DNA from: Roseateles sp.
GTDB lineage: Bacteria; Pseudomonadota; Gammaproteobacteria; Burkholderiales; Burkholderiaceae_C
Length of the DNA stretch: 35,433 nt
NCBI RefSeq assembly: GCF_019237615.1
Contig: NZ_JAFAGT010000077.1
Coordinates: 1-35,433 of the forward strand
Direction of reading: 5' to 3'
Shown: positions 1 to 10,878 of the stretch, piece after piece
How positions within the stretch are numbered: position 1 is the first letter of the stretch
Layout of the letters: every line of letters starts with the position of its first letter
The notes under the pieces: model-generated
The model's database searches: none
What the model was told of the DNA's origin: nothing
Seen by the model: only the letters and a program-made list of their open reading frames with translations
Made by a program: the position numbers and the translations under genes

Positions 1-1502
1 ACGAATTCGGCATCCAGGCGCTCGGGCATATTGGGGTCGACCTGGATGGTGCCGCACTGCCACTCACGGCCCAAAGCATCCTTGAGCGTGTACTCGATCT
101 TGGGGCCGTAGAACGCCCCTTCACCCGGCAGGTATTCGAACTCGCACCCCGAGGCGCGCAGGCCCTCGGCCAGCGCGGCCTCGGCCTTGTCCCAGCTTTC
201 TTCCGTGCCGATACGCTTCTCGGGCCGCGTCGACAGCTTGTAGATGATGTGGTCGAAGCCGAAGTCCTTGTAGACCTTCTGCAGCAGCGCCGTAAAGGCC
301 TTGACCTCGGACTGGATCATGTCCTCGGTGCAGAAGATATGGCCGTCATCCTGCGTAAAGCCGCGCACGCGCATGATGCCGTGCAGGCCGCCCGTGGGCT
401 CGTTGCGGTGGCACTGGCCGAACTCGCCGAAGCGCAGGGGCAGGTCGCGGTAGCTCTTGATGCCCTGCTTGAAGATCAGGATGTGGCCGGGGCAGTTCAT
501 CGGCTTGAGCGCGTAGTCGCGCTTTTCCGACTCGGTCGTGAACATGTTGTCGCGGTACTTGTCCCAGTGCCCGGTGGCCTCCCACAGCGTCTTGTCGAGC
601 AGCTGCGGACCCTTGACCTCCTGGTAGCCGTTGTCGCGGTAGACACGGCGCATGTACTGCTCGACCTCCTGCCAGACCGTCCAGCCCTTGGGATGCCAAA
701 ACACCACGCCGGGCGCGTGCTCGTCGATGTGGAACAGGTCGAGCTCCTTGCCGATCTTGCGGTGGTCGCGCTTCTCGGCCTCCTCGAGCATGGTCAGGTA
801 CTTCTGCAGGTCGTCCTTGCTGGCCCAGGCCGTGCCGTAGATGCGCTGCAGCTGTTCGTTGCGGTGGTCGCCGCGCCAGTAGGCGCCGGCCACCTTCATC
901 AGCTTGAAATGCTTGAGCTTGCCCGTGGACGGCACGTGGGGGCCGCGGCACAGGTCGGTGAAGCCGCCTTCGGCGTAGAGCGACACGTCCTGGTCGGCCG
1001 GGATGCTGGCGATGATCTCGGCCTTGTAGGCCTCGCCCAGGCCCTTGAAGTAGGCCACGGCCTCGTCGCGCGGCAGCACCGAGCGCTGCACCTTCTCGTC
1101 CTTCTTGGCCAGCTCGCTCATCTTCGACTCGATGGCGGCCAGGTCGTCGGGCGTGAAGGGGCGCTTGTAGGCAAAGTCGTAATAGAAGCCGTTCTCGATC
1201 ACCGGACCGATGGTGACCTGGGCATCCGGGAACAGCTCCTTGACCGCGTAGGCCAGCAAATGGGCCGTGGAGTGGCGAATGATCTCCAGGCCGTCGGTGT
1301 CCTTGTCGGTAATGATGGCGAGCTGCGTGTCAGCCTCGATCAAATGGCTGGTATCAACCAGGCGGGCGCTGTCGCCCTGCCCCACGCGGCCGGCCAGCGC
1401 GGCCTTGGCCAGGCCTGCGCCGATGCTGGCGGCCACCTCGGCCACGGTCACGGCCTGGGCAAATTCGCGCTTGGAACCATCGGGCAATTGAATCGAGATC
1501 AT
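1..1502 (-). CDS. thrS: Threonine--tRNA ligase (partial, C-terminus outside window)
   Basis: Charges tRNA-Thr with threonine in the cytoplasm. The visible part is about 500 of the usual ~635-640 residues; the protein begins [10 protein letters not shown] and runs off the left edge. Domains in order: N-terminal TGS domain (about 1-60), editing domain with the HSTAH motif (two His of the HxxxH site) and the SAD segment [15 protein letters not shown], then the class II catalytic core with MNCPGH (zinc-ligand Cys), the motif 2 region [12 protein letters not shown] and the DDGHIF zinc-ligand His. Motif 3, the third zinc ligand and the anticodon-binding domain lie outside the window. The ATG at 1502 has a GGAG ribosome site about 9 bases upstream (CCGGAGTTCTGAAC-ATG). 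An intrinsic terminator and a threonine-rich leader peptide precede it, so control by attenuation is likely. In many proteobacteria infC, rpmI and pheST follow thrS, but that side is not visible. Confidence 0.97.
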   Translation of the reverse strand, partial: MISIQLPDGSKREFAQAVTVAEVAASIGAGLAKAALAGRVGQGDSARLVDTSHLIEADTQLAIITDKDTDGLEIIRHSTAHLLAYAVKELFPDAQVTIGPVIENGFYYDFAYKRPFTPDDLAAIESKMSELAKKDEKVQRSVLPRDEAVAYFKGLGEAYKAEIIASIPADQDVSLYAEGGFTDLCRGPHVPSTGKLKHFKLMKVAGAYWRGDHRNEQLQRIYGTAWASKDDLQKYLTMLEEAEKRDHRKIGKELDLFHIDEHAPGVVFWHPKGWTVWQEVEQYMRRVYRDNGYQEVKGPQLLDKTLWEATGHWDKYRDNMFTTESEKRDYALKPMNCPGHILIFKQGIKSYRDLPLRFGEFGQCHRNEPTGGLHGIMRVRGFTQDDGHIFCTEDMIQSEVKAFTALLQKVYKDFGFDHIIYKLSTRPEKRIGTEESWDKAEAALAEGLRASGCEFEYLPGEGAFYGPKIEYTLKDALGREWQCGTIQVDPNMPERLDAEF

Positions 1503-1520
1503 GTTCAGAACTCCGGAAGC

Positions 1521-1558
1521 AAAAAACAAAAAAGCGCGGCCATGAATGCCGCGCTTTT
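1521..1558 (-). terminator. Intrinsic terminator in the thrS leader (attenuator)
   Basis: On the minus strand a perfect 11-bp stem (AAAAGCGCGGC at 1558-1548 pairing with GCCGCGCTTTT at 1540-1530) encloses a 7-base loop and runs straight into TTTTTTGTTTTTT. This is a textbook Rho-independent terminator. It lies between the leader peptide stop (1595) and the thrS start (1502), so it would stop transcription before thrS unless it is disrupted. No larger gene ends just upstream; the lipoprotein gene stops at 1694, before the leader promoter, so readthrough control of thrS is the likelier role. Confidence 0.9.
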
Positions 1559-1585
1559 GAGGAGATGAGAAAAGACGTGACGAGC

Positions 1586-1591
1586 CGCGGC
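1586..1591 (-). promoter_or_regulatory. Candidate antiterminator arm of the thrS leader
   Basis: The minus-strand hexamer GCCGCG starts 3 bases after the leader stop codon and is exactly complementary to CGCGGC in the 5' arm of the terminator (forward 1548-1553). A ribosome stalled on the Thr codons (about 1607-1621) would leave this segment free to pair with the terminator arm and prevent termination. A ribosome that reaches the stop at 1595 would cover it and let the terminator form. The pairing is seen in the sequence; its regulatory role is inferred. Confidence 0.55.
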
Positions 1592-1594
1592 CGA

Positions 1595-1639
1595 CTAAAC
1601 CTGTGTGGAGGTGGTCGTAGTTCGCGGTGTCATAACCAT
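1595..1639 (-). CDS. Threonine-rich leader peptide of thrS (14 aa)
   Basis: The short minus-strand reading frame ATG...TAG encodes [14 protein letters not shown]. Six of its 14 residues are threonine, four of them consecutive, and all four threonine codon families except ACT-only bias are sampled (ACA, ACT, ACG, ACC, ACC, ACA). A purine-rich AGAAAGG lies 4 bases before the ATG. The frame ends 37 bases before the attenuator stem. This is the architecture of amino-acid leader peptides such as those of the E. coli thr, his and phe operons: a ribosome starved for charged tRNA-Thr would stall on the Thr run. The peptide itself probably has no function beyond being translated. Confidence 0.8.
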   Translation of the reverse strand: MVMTPRTTTTSTQV

Positions 1640-1677
1640 CTTGCCTTTCTCAGCCCTTGTTGGTTGAAGTGCCGGGG

Positions 1678-1683
1678 ATTGTA
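1678..1683 (-). promoter_or_regulatory. Candidate -10 element for the thrS leader transcript
   Basis: On the minus strand TACAAT matches the sigma-70 -10 consensus at 5 of 6 bases and lies about 40 bases upstream of the leader peptide ATG. The -35 region is poor (around TGAAGC). It falls between the stop codon of the small lipoprotein gene (1694) and the leader peptide, so it would give the leader its own transcript. Confidence 0.4.
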
Positions 1684-1693
1684 CGGTATGGGA

Positions 1694-1849
1694 TCAGGCC
1701 TGCTTCACCGAATTTGCGCCGTGGGAAACGTCCACGTTGCCCGCGTCGCCGTAGTGCCGGTATCCCCAGTGACGCTCGGGGATGATGACGCAGCCGCCGA
1801 GGGCGTTGAAAACCAGGGCCGCGAGGGTCAGGGCGAGGATCTTGCGCAT
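1694..1849 (-). CDS. Small putative lipoprotein (51 aa)
   Basis: The protein begins MRKILALTLAALVFNALGGC, a type II signal peptide with a lipobox ending at Cys20. The remaining ~31 residues are polar with several His and Tyr (PERHWGYRHYGDAG). The start at 1849 is chosen because GGAG lies 8 bases upstream and it places the signal sequence at the N-terminus; an upstream in-frame start would add 12 polar residues. Such tiny lipoproteins are common in betaproteobacteria and their function is unknown. The gene points the same way as thrS but has no obvious link to it. Confidence 0.65.
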   Translation of the reverse strand: MRKILALTLAALVFNALGGCVIIPERHWGYRHYGDAGNVDVSHGANSVKQA

Positions 1850-1989
1850 CAGTGTTCTCCATTTGTGAATCTGATGAGCAGACAACGGCGCGCCGGGCGA
1901 GCCGGTTGTCAGGGACTGTGGGCCGGACCGCGATCTTTACGCGGCTTGACACTGTGACAAGCTGTTACTGGCCGAGACTGATCCCGCTT

Positions 1990-3087
1990 TCAAAGCGGCA
2001 AGGCGTCCAGCGATTCGGCCCCGCACGCCGCCGCAAACTCATCGCGCAACTGCTCGCTCCGCGCGATCGCGCCCTGCCAGGCTTTGACGCGTCCAGGCAG
2101 GTCGCCTGCGTAGGCCTGGAAGTCATTGCGATCAGGCAGCTTGGCATTGGGCAAAGTCTTGACCCATTCCGGATTGGGCACGAGCAGCACCACGCGATCC
2201 AGGAACGATGTGGGACCATGCCGGCGCTTGAGGCCTTTGTCCAGCCAGCCGGGAATCACCTGCTGCTGGAAATGCGGATACAGCACCAGCCCCTCGCCGG
2301 CCATGGCCGCGTAGTTGAGGTGCAAGTGGTAGTCGGTGATGCCGCCGTCCCAGTAGGCGCCGCGCGGGGCGCCGGGCAGGTCATGCTGGGCCTGCAGCCA
2401 GAAGGGGATGGAGCAGCTCGCCAGCAGCGCACCGCGCAGGTTGGCGCGCGACAGCTCCACCTCGCGGCTCGCGAAGTCGTTGAGCTTCAGTGGCAGGCGG
2501 TCGCGCGGGTCGGAGAACACGACGCGCTCCAGGAAGCGGCCCAGCAGCGGCCGCGACACCGCGTTGGCCGCGAACGCGCCGAGATAGCCCAGCGGCGTGC
2601 GCAGCCGGCCCTCGCGGGCCAGCAGGCCCAGGCCCTTGTCCTGGCCGCGCGACGTGACGACATGCAGGCGCAGCCGCGGGTGGGCCAGCACCTCGGCCTC
2701 GCGGCCCTGGAAGATCTCGCCCAGGATCTCGCCGAAGCGCCGGCTGACGCCCTCGGGCCGCGGGCGCTTCTCGCCCGGCAGCACGTCGTACTCCTGCGTC
2801 ACATAGGCCTCGGCCATGGTGTCGAAGGCAGTTGCCACGTCGCGGTGGGCCAGTGCGGCCGTGGCCATGCGCCAGGCACCGATGCTGGCGCCCACCAGGT
2901 GCACGGTCTGGCGGCCCTGCGGCAGCCAGTCGCCGAAGACATGACGGTCCAGGCCGTTGAGGATCAGGCCCTTGGGGCCGCCCGCGGCGGCGGGGATGAG
3001 GCCCACGTCCTCGGCGCGCAGGCCGCGCTCGGCCAGGCGCGCACGGGCGGCCGGGCCGGCAAATACTTGAAGGGCTGCGGAAGTCAT
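1990..3087 (-). CDS. Patatin-like phospholipase family protein
   Basis: A 365-residue protein with the patatin hydrolase signatures: the glycine-rich oxyanion loop GGPKG (36-40), the nucleophile elbow GASIG with Ser68, and a DGG motif whose Asp247 would complete the Ser-Asp dyad. Patatin-type enzymes hydrolyse acyl esters of phospholipids or neutral lipids. No signal peptide is evident (it starts MTSAALQVFAGPAARARLAE), so it is probably cytoplasmic or peripheral to the membrane. The substrate cannot be told from sequence. It stands alone: 140 bases separate it from the lipoprotein gene and about 80 from the stop of the upstream TonB receptor... which is transcribed in the same direction from the right. 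Confidence 0.9.
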   Translation of the reverse strand: MTSAALQVFAGPAARARLAERGLRAEDVGLIPAAAGGPKGLILNGLDRHVFGDWLPQGRQTVHLVGASIGAWRMATAALAHRDVATAFDTMAEAYVTQEYDVLPGEKRPRPEGVSRRFGEILGEIFQGREAEVLAHPRLRLHVVTSRGQDKGLGLLAREGRLRTPLGYLGAFAANAVSRPLLGRFLERVVFSDPRDRLPLKLNDFASREVELSRANLRGALLASCSIPFWLQAQHDLPGAPRGAYWDGGITDYHLHLNYAAMAGEGLVLYPHFQQQVIPGWLDKGLKRRHGPTSFLDRVVLLVPNPEWVKTLPNAKLPDRNDFQAYAGDLPGRVKAWQGAIARSEQLRDEFAAACGAESLDALPL

Positions 3088-3166
3088 TGCCCGACAAGAT
3101 AGCCGAGCCCGGCCGCATCGACTGACGCGGCCGCGACGGCTTGCGGGCCGGCGTCGGCCGTTGGGC

Positions 3167-5443
3167 TCAGAACTTGTGTTCCCAGTTCACGGACCACCAG
3201 GCGACGGGCTTGCGCTCGTTGAGGTTGTAGTCGGGCAGGCCGGTGATGGTTACGCGCGTGCCCTGCGTGGGCTGGAACTGGCCGCTGGTGGCCACCCGCA
3301 GGCTGTCCTTGGGGCTGAGCTGCAGCATGGCGAATGCGTCGAAGGAGCGCGCCGGCAGCGATGACTGGCTCAGCAGCGCGGTCTGCTGCACGGTGTACTT
3401 CGGTGCGATCTGGCCGCTGAAGCCCACGCTCAGCGGCAGGCTCTTGAAGCGGTAGTCGGCGCCGAAGTTGAACTGCCAGGGCTGCTGGCCTTCCAGGCGG
3501 TTGTCGGGGCCGGGGATGTCGGCGACGCTGGAACGGTACAGGTTCAGCGATGCGCGCAGGCTCAACGCCGTGGCGGGCTCGAACAGGCCCGGGAACAGCT
3601 CGCCGGCGCGGCCCTTGACCTCCAGCTCCAGGCCTTGCGTCGTCGCCTTGCTCAGGTTGATGGGCATGGCGACCCAGCGCGCCTTGTCCGCCCAGCTGGG
3701 GTGGTTCTCCAGCATCAGCGCGTTGCGGACCAGGCCGCTGATGCGGCGGTGGAACACGCCGACGGAGAACATGCCACCGGCCGGGAGGTAGCTCTCCCAG
3801 GCGACGTCCAGGCCCGTGGCCAGCTCAGGCTTGAGGTTGGGGTTGCCGATGCGGTCGGGCGTGGTCTGCGTGTTGGAGGCTGCGTCGTCGCCCCTGGCGG
3901 GGTAGTCGGCGTTGATCGTCGTGCGCGCGATGAGCTGCTGCATGTCGGCGGCCTTGTAGCTGCGCGTCAGGCTGGCGCGCACCATGTCGCGGCCCTTGGG
4001 GTCGGGCTTGAAGTTCAGGTGCAGCACCGGCGTCGTCACCTTGCTGGTGTTGTTGAACTCGCTGCCCACGCCCCGGCTGACCGTCTTGATCTCCTCATGA
4101 CGCACGCCGAGGTAGGCCGACCATTGCTTGCTGATCTCCCACTCGTCCTGTCCGTAGACGGCCGTGCGGGTGATGGTCGCGTTGAAGGGCTGGCCTTCCT
4201 GGCCCGGCAGCAGGTCCTTGATCACGTTCGTGACCAGGTCGTGCTCGGTGGTGCGGCGAACTTCGTCGCGGGTGCGGCGTTCGATCTCGCTGCCGACCGT
4301 GATGGTGTGCGCCTCGCCGGCGTACTGGCTGTACTTGCCCGACAGCGTCGTGTTGCGGTTGCTGTTGTCGCCGGTCGTGATGCGCTCGATGACGGGCAGG
4401 CCTGCCGCGTTGCGGCCGAAGAGGTTGAAGTTGAAGTCCGCGCCGCCGCTGCCCGTGCCGGCGCGCAGCTCGATGCGGCGGTCTTCGCCGAAGCGGTTGT
4501 TGTATTGCAGGTTGACGCGGTTGGCCGCGAAGCTGCCGCGGTTGCGGGTGCTGTCCAGCACGCTGACCGGCAGCACGCTCTTGCCCGGCGTGGAGGCGAG
4601 GACCTGCGTGTCGCTCTCGCCCGTGTTGCGGAAGCGGTTGCGCACGAAGAAGCCCTGCATGGTCAGCGTCTCGTCGTCGCCGAGCTTCCAGTTCAGGCGC
4701 GGCGAGATGTTGATGCCGCGGCCGTAGGAGTGGTCGAAGCCCTCCGACGTGAGATGGGTGGCGCCGAAGTCGCGCAGGCGGTCGCTGCTAGCCTCGTTCC
4801 TCATGTCCCACTGGAAGAACGAGATCGGCAGCACCAGGCCGAGGCCGCCGACGATGCGGTCACCGTAGGTGAAGCTGCCGCCGACGACGGGCTTCTCGTT
4901 CGCGTAGGAAACGCCCAGGCGCAAGTCCTTCTGCACGACCCGCGGCGCGTCCTTCAGGATGATGTTCAGCGTGCCGGCGATGGCCTGGGCGCTCTGGTCG
5001 GCCGTGGGGGCCTTGCTGACCTCCAGGCGCTCGACCTGGGCCGGGTTGAGGTTGTCCAGGCTGAATCCCGGGGGCGCCGGCTCGCCGTTGACGAGGATCT
5101 GCGTGTAGGCCCCGCCCAGGCCGCGCATGCGCAACTGGCCGCCGGAGACGTTGATGCCGGGCAGGCGCTTGAGCACGTCGGACAGCTGCGTGTCGCCGTA
5201 CTTGTCCAGCTCATCGCGGCCGTAGAGCTGCTTGGCCACGGGCTGGCGGCGGCGCAGGTCGGTGTCGGTCTGCTGGCGCGTCACGGAGACGCGTTCGAGC
5301 TGGCTGTTGGTGGGCGTGGGCGACGTGGATGCGCGATCGACCTCCTGCTGGGCCAGGACCAGGGCAGGGCTGAGCAAGAGCAGCGAGGCGAGGGCGGGGG
5401 TTTTCAAAAAGAGGCTCCGTATGTTTGAGGCGGTGCGCACCAT
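3167..5443 (-). CDS. TonB-dependent receptor (outer membrane)
   Basis: A 758-residue protein with a signal peptide (about 1-31, ending ALVLA-QQ), a plug domain at about 60-175 (GRDELDKYGDTQLSDVLKRL, then RMRGLGGAYTQILVNGEP and VERLEVSKAPTADQ) and a long beta-barrel rich in alternating aromatic strands. It ends in WEHKF, the terminal Phe expected for Bam-dependent insertion. It lacks the siderophore-receptor pattern of the second receptor at 33.2 kb and could import a different ligand; no ligand can be assigned. The ATG at 5443 is preceded by AGGTG at 8 bases. The reading frame stays open far upstream in antisense to tex, but that extension is a shadow because signal peptide and ribosome site fit 5443. 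Confidence 0.9.
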   Translation of the reverse strand: MVRTASNIRSLFLKTPALASLLLLSPALVLAQQEVDRASTSPTPTNSQLERVSVTRQQTDTDLRRRQPVAKQLYGRDELDKYGDTQLSDVLKRLPGINVSGGQLRMRGLGGAYTQILVNGEPAPPGFSLDNLNPAQVERLEVSKAPTADQSAQAIAGTLNIILKDAPRVVQKDLRLGVSYANEKPVVGGSFTYGDRIVGGLGLVLPISFFQWDMRNEASSDRLRDFGATHLTSEGFDHSYGRGINISPRLNWKLGDDETLTMQGFFVRNRFRNTGESDTQVLASTPGKSVLPVSVLDSTRNRGSFAANRVNLQYNNRFGEDRRIELRAGTGSGGADFNFNLFGRNAAGLPVIERITTGDNSNRNTTLSGKYSQYAGEAHTITVGSEIERRTRDEVRRTTEHDLVTNVIKDLLPGQEGQPFNATITRTAVYGQDEWEISKQWSAYLGVRHEEIKTVSRGVGSEFNNTSKVTTPVLHLNFKPDPKGRDMVRASLTRSYKAADMQQLIARTTINADYPARGDDAASNTQTTPDRIGNPNLKPELATGLDVAWESYLPAGGMFSVGVFHRRISGLVRNALMLENHPSWADKARWVAMPINLSKATTQGLELEVKGRAGELFPGLFEPATALSLRASLNLYRSSVADIPGPDNRLEGQQPWQFNFGADYRFKSLPLSVGFSGQIAPKYTVQQTALLSQSSLPARSFDAFAMLQLSPKDSLRVATSGQFQPTQGTRVTITGLPDYNLNERKPVAWWSVNWEHKF

Positions 5444-5554
5444 AGCGGCAACACCTGGCCCATGCGGCCGCGTTGCGACCAGTTGCGGTTTGAGGGGCGT
5501 CAATCGACGGCCTGTGGTGCAGGCCGTGGCGATGTTGGCGCCGCGTGTCAAGGA

Positions 5555-5568
5555 CTGACCCCGTCGGG

Positions 5569-5572
<4 letters not shown>
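5555..5572 (-). terminator. Hairpin at the end of tex (weak terminator candidate)
   Basis: CTGACCC-cgtc-GGGTCAG is a perfect 7-bp stem with a 4-base loop that includes the tex stop codon (TGA, 5571-5569). No T-run follows on the minus strand, so it could slow the polymerase or protect the mRNA 3' end, but efficient intrinsic termination is doubtful. Confidence 0.35.
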
Positions 5573-7890
<2,318 letters not shown>

Positions 7891-7947
7891 AACAGGCCCT
7901 CGCGATGGCACTCGACGCAGCAAAAAGCCGGCGATTCTGCCAGGGCC

Positions 7948-8715
7948 TCAGCGGCCCGCGCCGTCCTGGCGCCAGCGCTCCTGGATGGCCTTGGCCTGGC
8001 CGCTGGCGTGGATGAGCCTCATGCCCTCGTCGAACGCGGCCAGCGCCGCGCGCGCATCGGGGTGGTGGCGTGAGAAGGTCGTGTAGATGCCGAAATAGCT
8101 CAGCGCGCCGACGACCTTGAACTGGTGGGCCAGTTCCGGGCGGCGCTGCAGCAGCAGGCGGGTATTGGCCTCGGGGGCCAGCGTGTAGCGGGCGCGGCCG
8201 CGCAGCAGCAGCTGGAAGTTGTTCTCGTCATGGCCGGTGACGACGCGCAGGGTGCGCGGGTTGGCGTCGAACTCGCTGCCGTACTCGTAGCCGCGCGTGA
8301 CGGCCACCTGCTGGCCCTCCAGGTCGCGCACCTGCAGCGGCGGGCCCGTATGCGGGTCGTCGGCGCGGGCGTAGATCAGGAAGCGCTCGCTGAACATCGG
8401 TCGGGCCGGCCACAGGAAGTCGCTCTCGATCAGCGCCGTGCGCGTCGTGTTGAAGCAGGCCGCCAGCGCGCCGTTGCGGGTCTGGGCCATGCAGCGTGCA
8501 TAGGGCAGCAGTTCGAACTGCACCGCGATGCCCATGGCTGCAAAGGCCGCGGTGACCAACTCCACCGTCATGCCCTGGGCGCGGCCGTCGCGCTCGCCGG
8601 AGTAGGGGAGCCAGTCGTTCTCGGCGCCGATGGTGACCCGCGCCAGCCGGCCCGCCGACCGGGCGGGCGCCGACAGGGCGAGGGCGAGGGACCCCAGCAG
8701 GTCGCGCCGGCGCAT
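7948..8715 (-). CDS. Periplasmic solute-binding protein, family 3 type (no permease nearby)
   Basis: A 255-residue protein with an N-terminal export signal containing twin arginines (MRRRDLLGSLALALSAPARS), followed by a type 2 periplasmic-binding fold of the amino-acid/polar ligand family: VTIGAENDWLPYSG, GMTVELVTAAFAAMGI, DLEGQQVAVTRGYEYG, and a C-terminal helix with GMRLIHASGQAKAIQERW. No ABC permease or ATPase gene is close by. It may feed a transporter encoded elsewhere or act as a ligand sensor. It starts 5 bases after the stop of the upstream flavoprotein gene, so the two are surely co-transcribed; the reason for that pairing is unclear. Confidence 0.85.
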   Translation of the reverse strand: MRRRDLLGSLALALSAPARSAGRLARVTIGAENDWLPYSGERDGRAQGMTVELVTAAFAAMGIAVQFELLPYARCMAQTRNGALAACFNTTRTALIESDFLWPARPMFSERFLIYARADDPHTGPPLQVRDLEGQQVAVTRGYEYGSEFDANPRTLRVVTGHDENNFQLLLRGRARYTLAPEANTRLLLQRRPELAHQFKVVGALSYFGIYTTFSRHHPDARAALAAFDEGMRLIHASGQAKAIQERWRQDGAGR

Positions 8716-8720
8716 GGGGT

Positions 8721-9971
8721 TCAGGCGGCCCGCAGCCAGTGCGCCAGGCCCTGGGCCGCAGCCCGGCCGCTGGCCATGCTGGCCGTCAGCAGATAGCCGC
8801 CGGTGGGGGCCTCCCAGTCCAGCATCTCGCCGGCGACGAAGACGCCGGGCAGTGCGTTCAGCATCAGCTCGCCGGTCAACGCCTCGAAGCGCACGCCGCC
8901 CGCGGTGCTGATGGCCTCTGCCACCGGCCGCGGCGCCTGCAGCACCAGCGGCAGGCGCTTGAGCGCGGCGGCGAGCTGTACGGGATCCAGCATCTGCTCG
9001 CGCGTCAGCAGCTCGTGCAGCAGGCCCAGCTTCAGCGCGCCCAGGTTGAGCCGACTCTTCAGGTGCGAGGACAGCGAGCGGCTGCCGCGCGGGTGCTTCA
9101 CCTCGGCAAGCACGCGCTCGGGCGTGAGCTGCGGCAGCAGGTCCAGCACCAGCGTGGCCTGCCCCAGGCGCTCGATCTGCCCGCGCAGCGCGCTGCTGGC
9201 GGCGTAGACCAGCGAGCCCTCGATGCCGGTGGCGGTGATGACGAACTCGCCGGGGCGGCCGGCGAAGCCCTCGGTGGCCAGCGCCACGGGCTTGACCGGC
9301 TGGCCGGCGAACTCGGCGGCGAAGCGCTCGCTCCAGCCCGGCCCGGCCGGGTGGGCGGCCGTGGCGCCGACGTCGAAGCCGCAGTTGGCCGGCTGCAGCG
9401 GCGCGACGTCCACGCCGCGGGCGGCCAGCCAGGGCACCCAGGCACCGTCGGAGCCTAACTGGGGCCAGGAGGCGCCGCCCAGCGCCAGAAGCGTTGCGCG
9501 CGGCGTGACGAGGCGCTCGCCGTCGGGCGTGGCGAAGCGCAGCGCGCCATCCTCGGCCCAGCCCGTCCAGCGGTGGCGCATTGCGAACTTCACGCCGGCC
9601 GCGCGCAGCCGGTGCAGCCAGGCGCGCAGCAGCGGCGCGGCCTTCAAGTCCTTGGGGAAGACGCGGCCCGACGTGCCGACGAAGGTGTTGACGCCCAGTC
9701 CGGCGGCCCAGCCGCGCAGCGCGTCGGCGTCGAAGCCGCGCAGCAGCGGCTCGATCTGGGCGGCGCGCGCCCCGAAGCGGTCGACGAAGGGCTCGAAGGG
9801 CTCGGAATGGGTCAGGTTCAGGCCGCCCTTGCCGGCCAGCAGGAACTTGCGGCCGACGCTGGGCTTGGCGTCGTAGACGGTGATGGCGTGGCCGGCCGCG
9901 GCCAGCACCTCGGCGGCCATCAGGCCGGCGGGGCCGCCGCCGACGATGGCGATGGAAATCGGGGAGCTCAT
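8721..9971 (-). CDS. FAD-dependent oxidoreductase, HI0933/BaiN-like (TIGR03862 type)
   Basis: A 416-residue flavoprotein. The N-terminal dinucleotide-binding motif is IAIVGGGPAGLMAAEVLAA and is followed by the family-typical GRKFLLAGKGGLNLTHSE, which marks the HI0933-like group. TPRATLLALGGASWPQLGSDG sits mid-protein, and the C-terminal FAD contact region is GVFVAGEMLDWEAPTGGY followed by ASGRAAAQGLA. Members are predicted NAD(P)/FAD oxidoreductases; the physiological substrate of the TIGR03862 branch is not known to me. The start ATG at 9971 is 22 bases downstream of the SDR stop, and the gene is followed at 5 bases by a solute-binding protein gene. Confidence 0.9.
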   Translation of the reverse strand: MSSPISIAIVGGGPAGLMAAEVLAAAGHAITVYDAKPSVGRKFLLAGKGGLNLTHSEPFEPFVDRFGARAAQIEPLLRGFDADALRGWAAGLGVNTFVGTSGRVFPKDLKAAPLLRAWLHRLRAAGVKFAMRHRWTGWAEDGALRFATPDGERLVTPRATLLALGGASWPQLGSDGAWVPWLAARGVDVAPLQPANCGFDVGATAAHPAGPGWSERFAAEFAGQPVKPVALATEGFAGRPGEFVITATGIEGSLVYAASSALRGQIERLGQATLVLDLLPQLTPERVLAEVKHPRGSRSLSSHLKSRLNLGALKLGLLHELLTREQMLDPVQLAAALKRLPLVLQAPRPVAEAISTAGGVRFEALTGELMLNALPGVFVAGEMLDWEAPTGGYLLTASMASGRAAAQGLAHWLRAA

Positions 9972-9993
9972 GCCCCGATTGTCCCCGGGGGGC

Positions 9994-10878
9994 TCACCCA
10001 GCGCGCAGCTTGGCCTTCAGCGCCTCGCCGATGTCCGGCCGGGCGGCGTAGGGGTCGGTCGGGTTGCGTTGCAGCATCGCGTCTTCCATCCGCGTCTGCA
10101 GGCCGGCCAGGGCCTTGGGGTGGCTGAAGATGTAGAACTTGTTGTGGTCGATGGCGTCGAACACCATGGCCGCCACGTCGGCCGCGGTCAGCTTGCCGGA
10201 GGACACGGCCTTGTCGGTCTGGGCCTGCGAGACCAGCTGGCTTTGCGTGGGCGTGGCGCCGGGCAGGTCGCCGGGCCGGTTGCGCTGGCTCTGGCTGATG
10301 CCGGTGGGCACGTAGAACGGGCACAGCAAGGAGGCATGCACCTGCTCGGTGACCATGCGCAGGTCGTGGTGCAGGGTTTCGGTGAGCGCCACCACGGCCG
10401 CCTTGCTGACGTTGTAGACGCCGGACATGGGCGGCACCAGCAGGCCGGCCATGGAGGCCGTGTTGACGATGTGGCCCGAGTAGGCCGGGTCGGCCTTGGC
10501 GGCCGCCAGCATCATGGGCGTGAACAGGCGCACGCCGTGCACGACGCCCATCAGGTTGACGCCCATGACCCAGTCCCAGTCGCTGAGGGCGTTCTCCCAG
10601 ACCAGGCCGCCCGCGCCGACACCGGCGTTGTTGAAGACGAAGTGCGGCGCGCCGAAGCGCGCCTGCACCGCCTCGGCCAGTGCTTCCATCGGGGCGGCCT
10701 TGGCGACGTCGACTACGCGGGCCAGCACCTCCACGTCCCGGAACTCGGCCACGGCCTTGTCCAGCGCATCGGCCTGCACGTCCACGAGGACGAGGTTCAT
10801 GCCGCGCGCGGCGGCGAGGCGGGCGGTCTCCAGGCCGAAGCCGGAGCCGGCGCCGGTGATGACGGCGGTCTTCTTCAT
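9994..10878 (-). CDS. SDR family NAD(P)-dependent oxidoreductase
   Basis: A 294-residue classical short-chain dehydrogenase/reductase: cofactor motif TGAGSGFG near residues 8-15, NNAG near 88-91, the catalytic Ser in IVNTASMAG, and YNVSK with the Tyr-xxx-Lys pair. The C-terminus (about 230-294) carries DHNKFYIFSHPKAL and MEDAMLQRNPTDP, resembling SDRs annotated as acting on hydrophobic alcohols or ketones; the substrate is unknown. The ATG at 10878 has GGAG 8 bases upstream and overlaps the GNAT stop codon (ATGA), implying translational coupling. Confidence 0.93.
   Translation of the reverse strand: MKKTAVITGAGSGFGLETARLAAARGMNLVLVDVQADALDKAVAEFRDVEVLARVVDVAKAAPMEALAEAVQARFGAPHFVFNNAGVGAGGLVWENALSDWDWVMGVNLMGVVHGVRLFTPMMLAAAKADPAYSGHIVNTASMAGLLVPPMSGVYNVSKAAVVALTETLHHDLRMVTEQVHASLLCPFYVPTGISQSQRNRPGDLPGATPTQSQLVSQAQTDKAVSSGKLTAADVAAMVFDAIDHNKFYIFSHPKALAGLQTRMEDAMLQRNPTDPYAARPDIGEALKAKLRAG

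Noticed and set aside
249-1568. Long plus-strand reading frame antisense to thrS (439 codons)
   Set aside because: It is the GC-driven mirror of thrS: Val/Ala/Leu/Gly-rich with no recognisable fold, while the opposite strand encodes a clear ThrRS.
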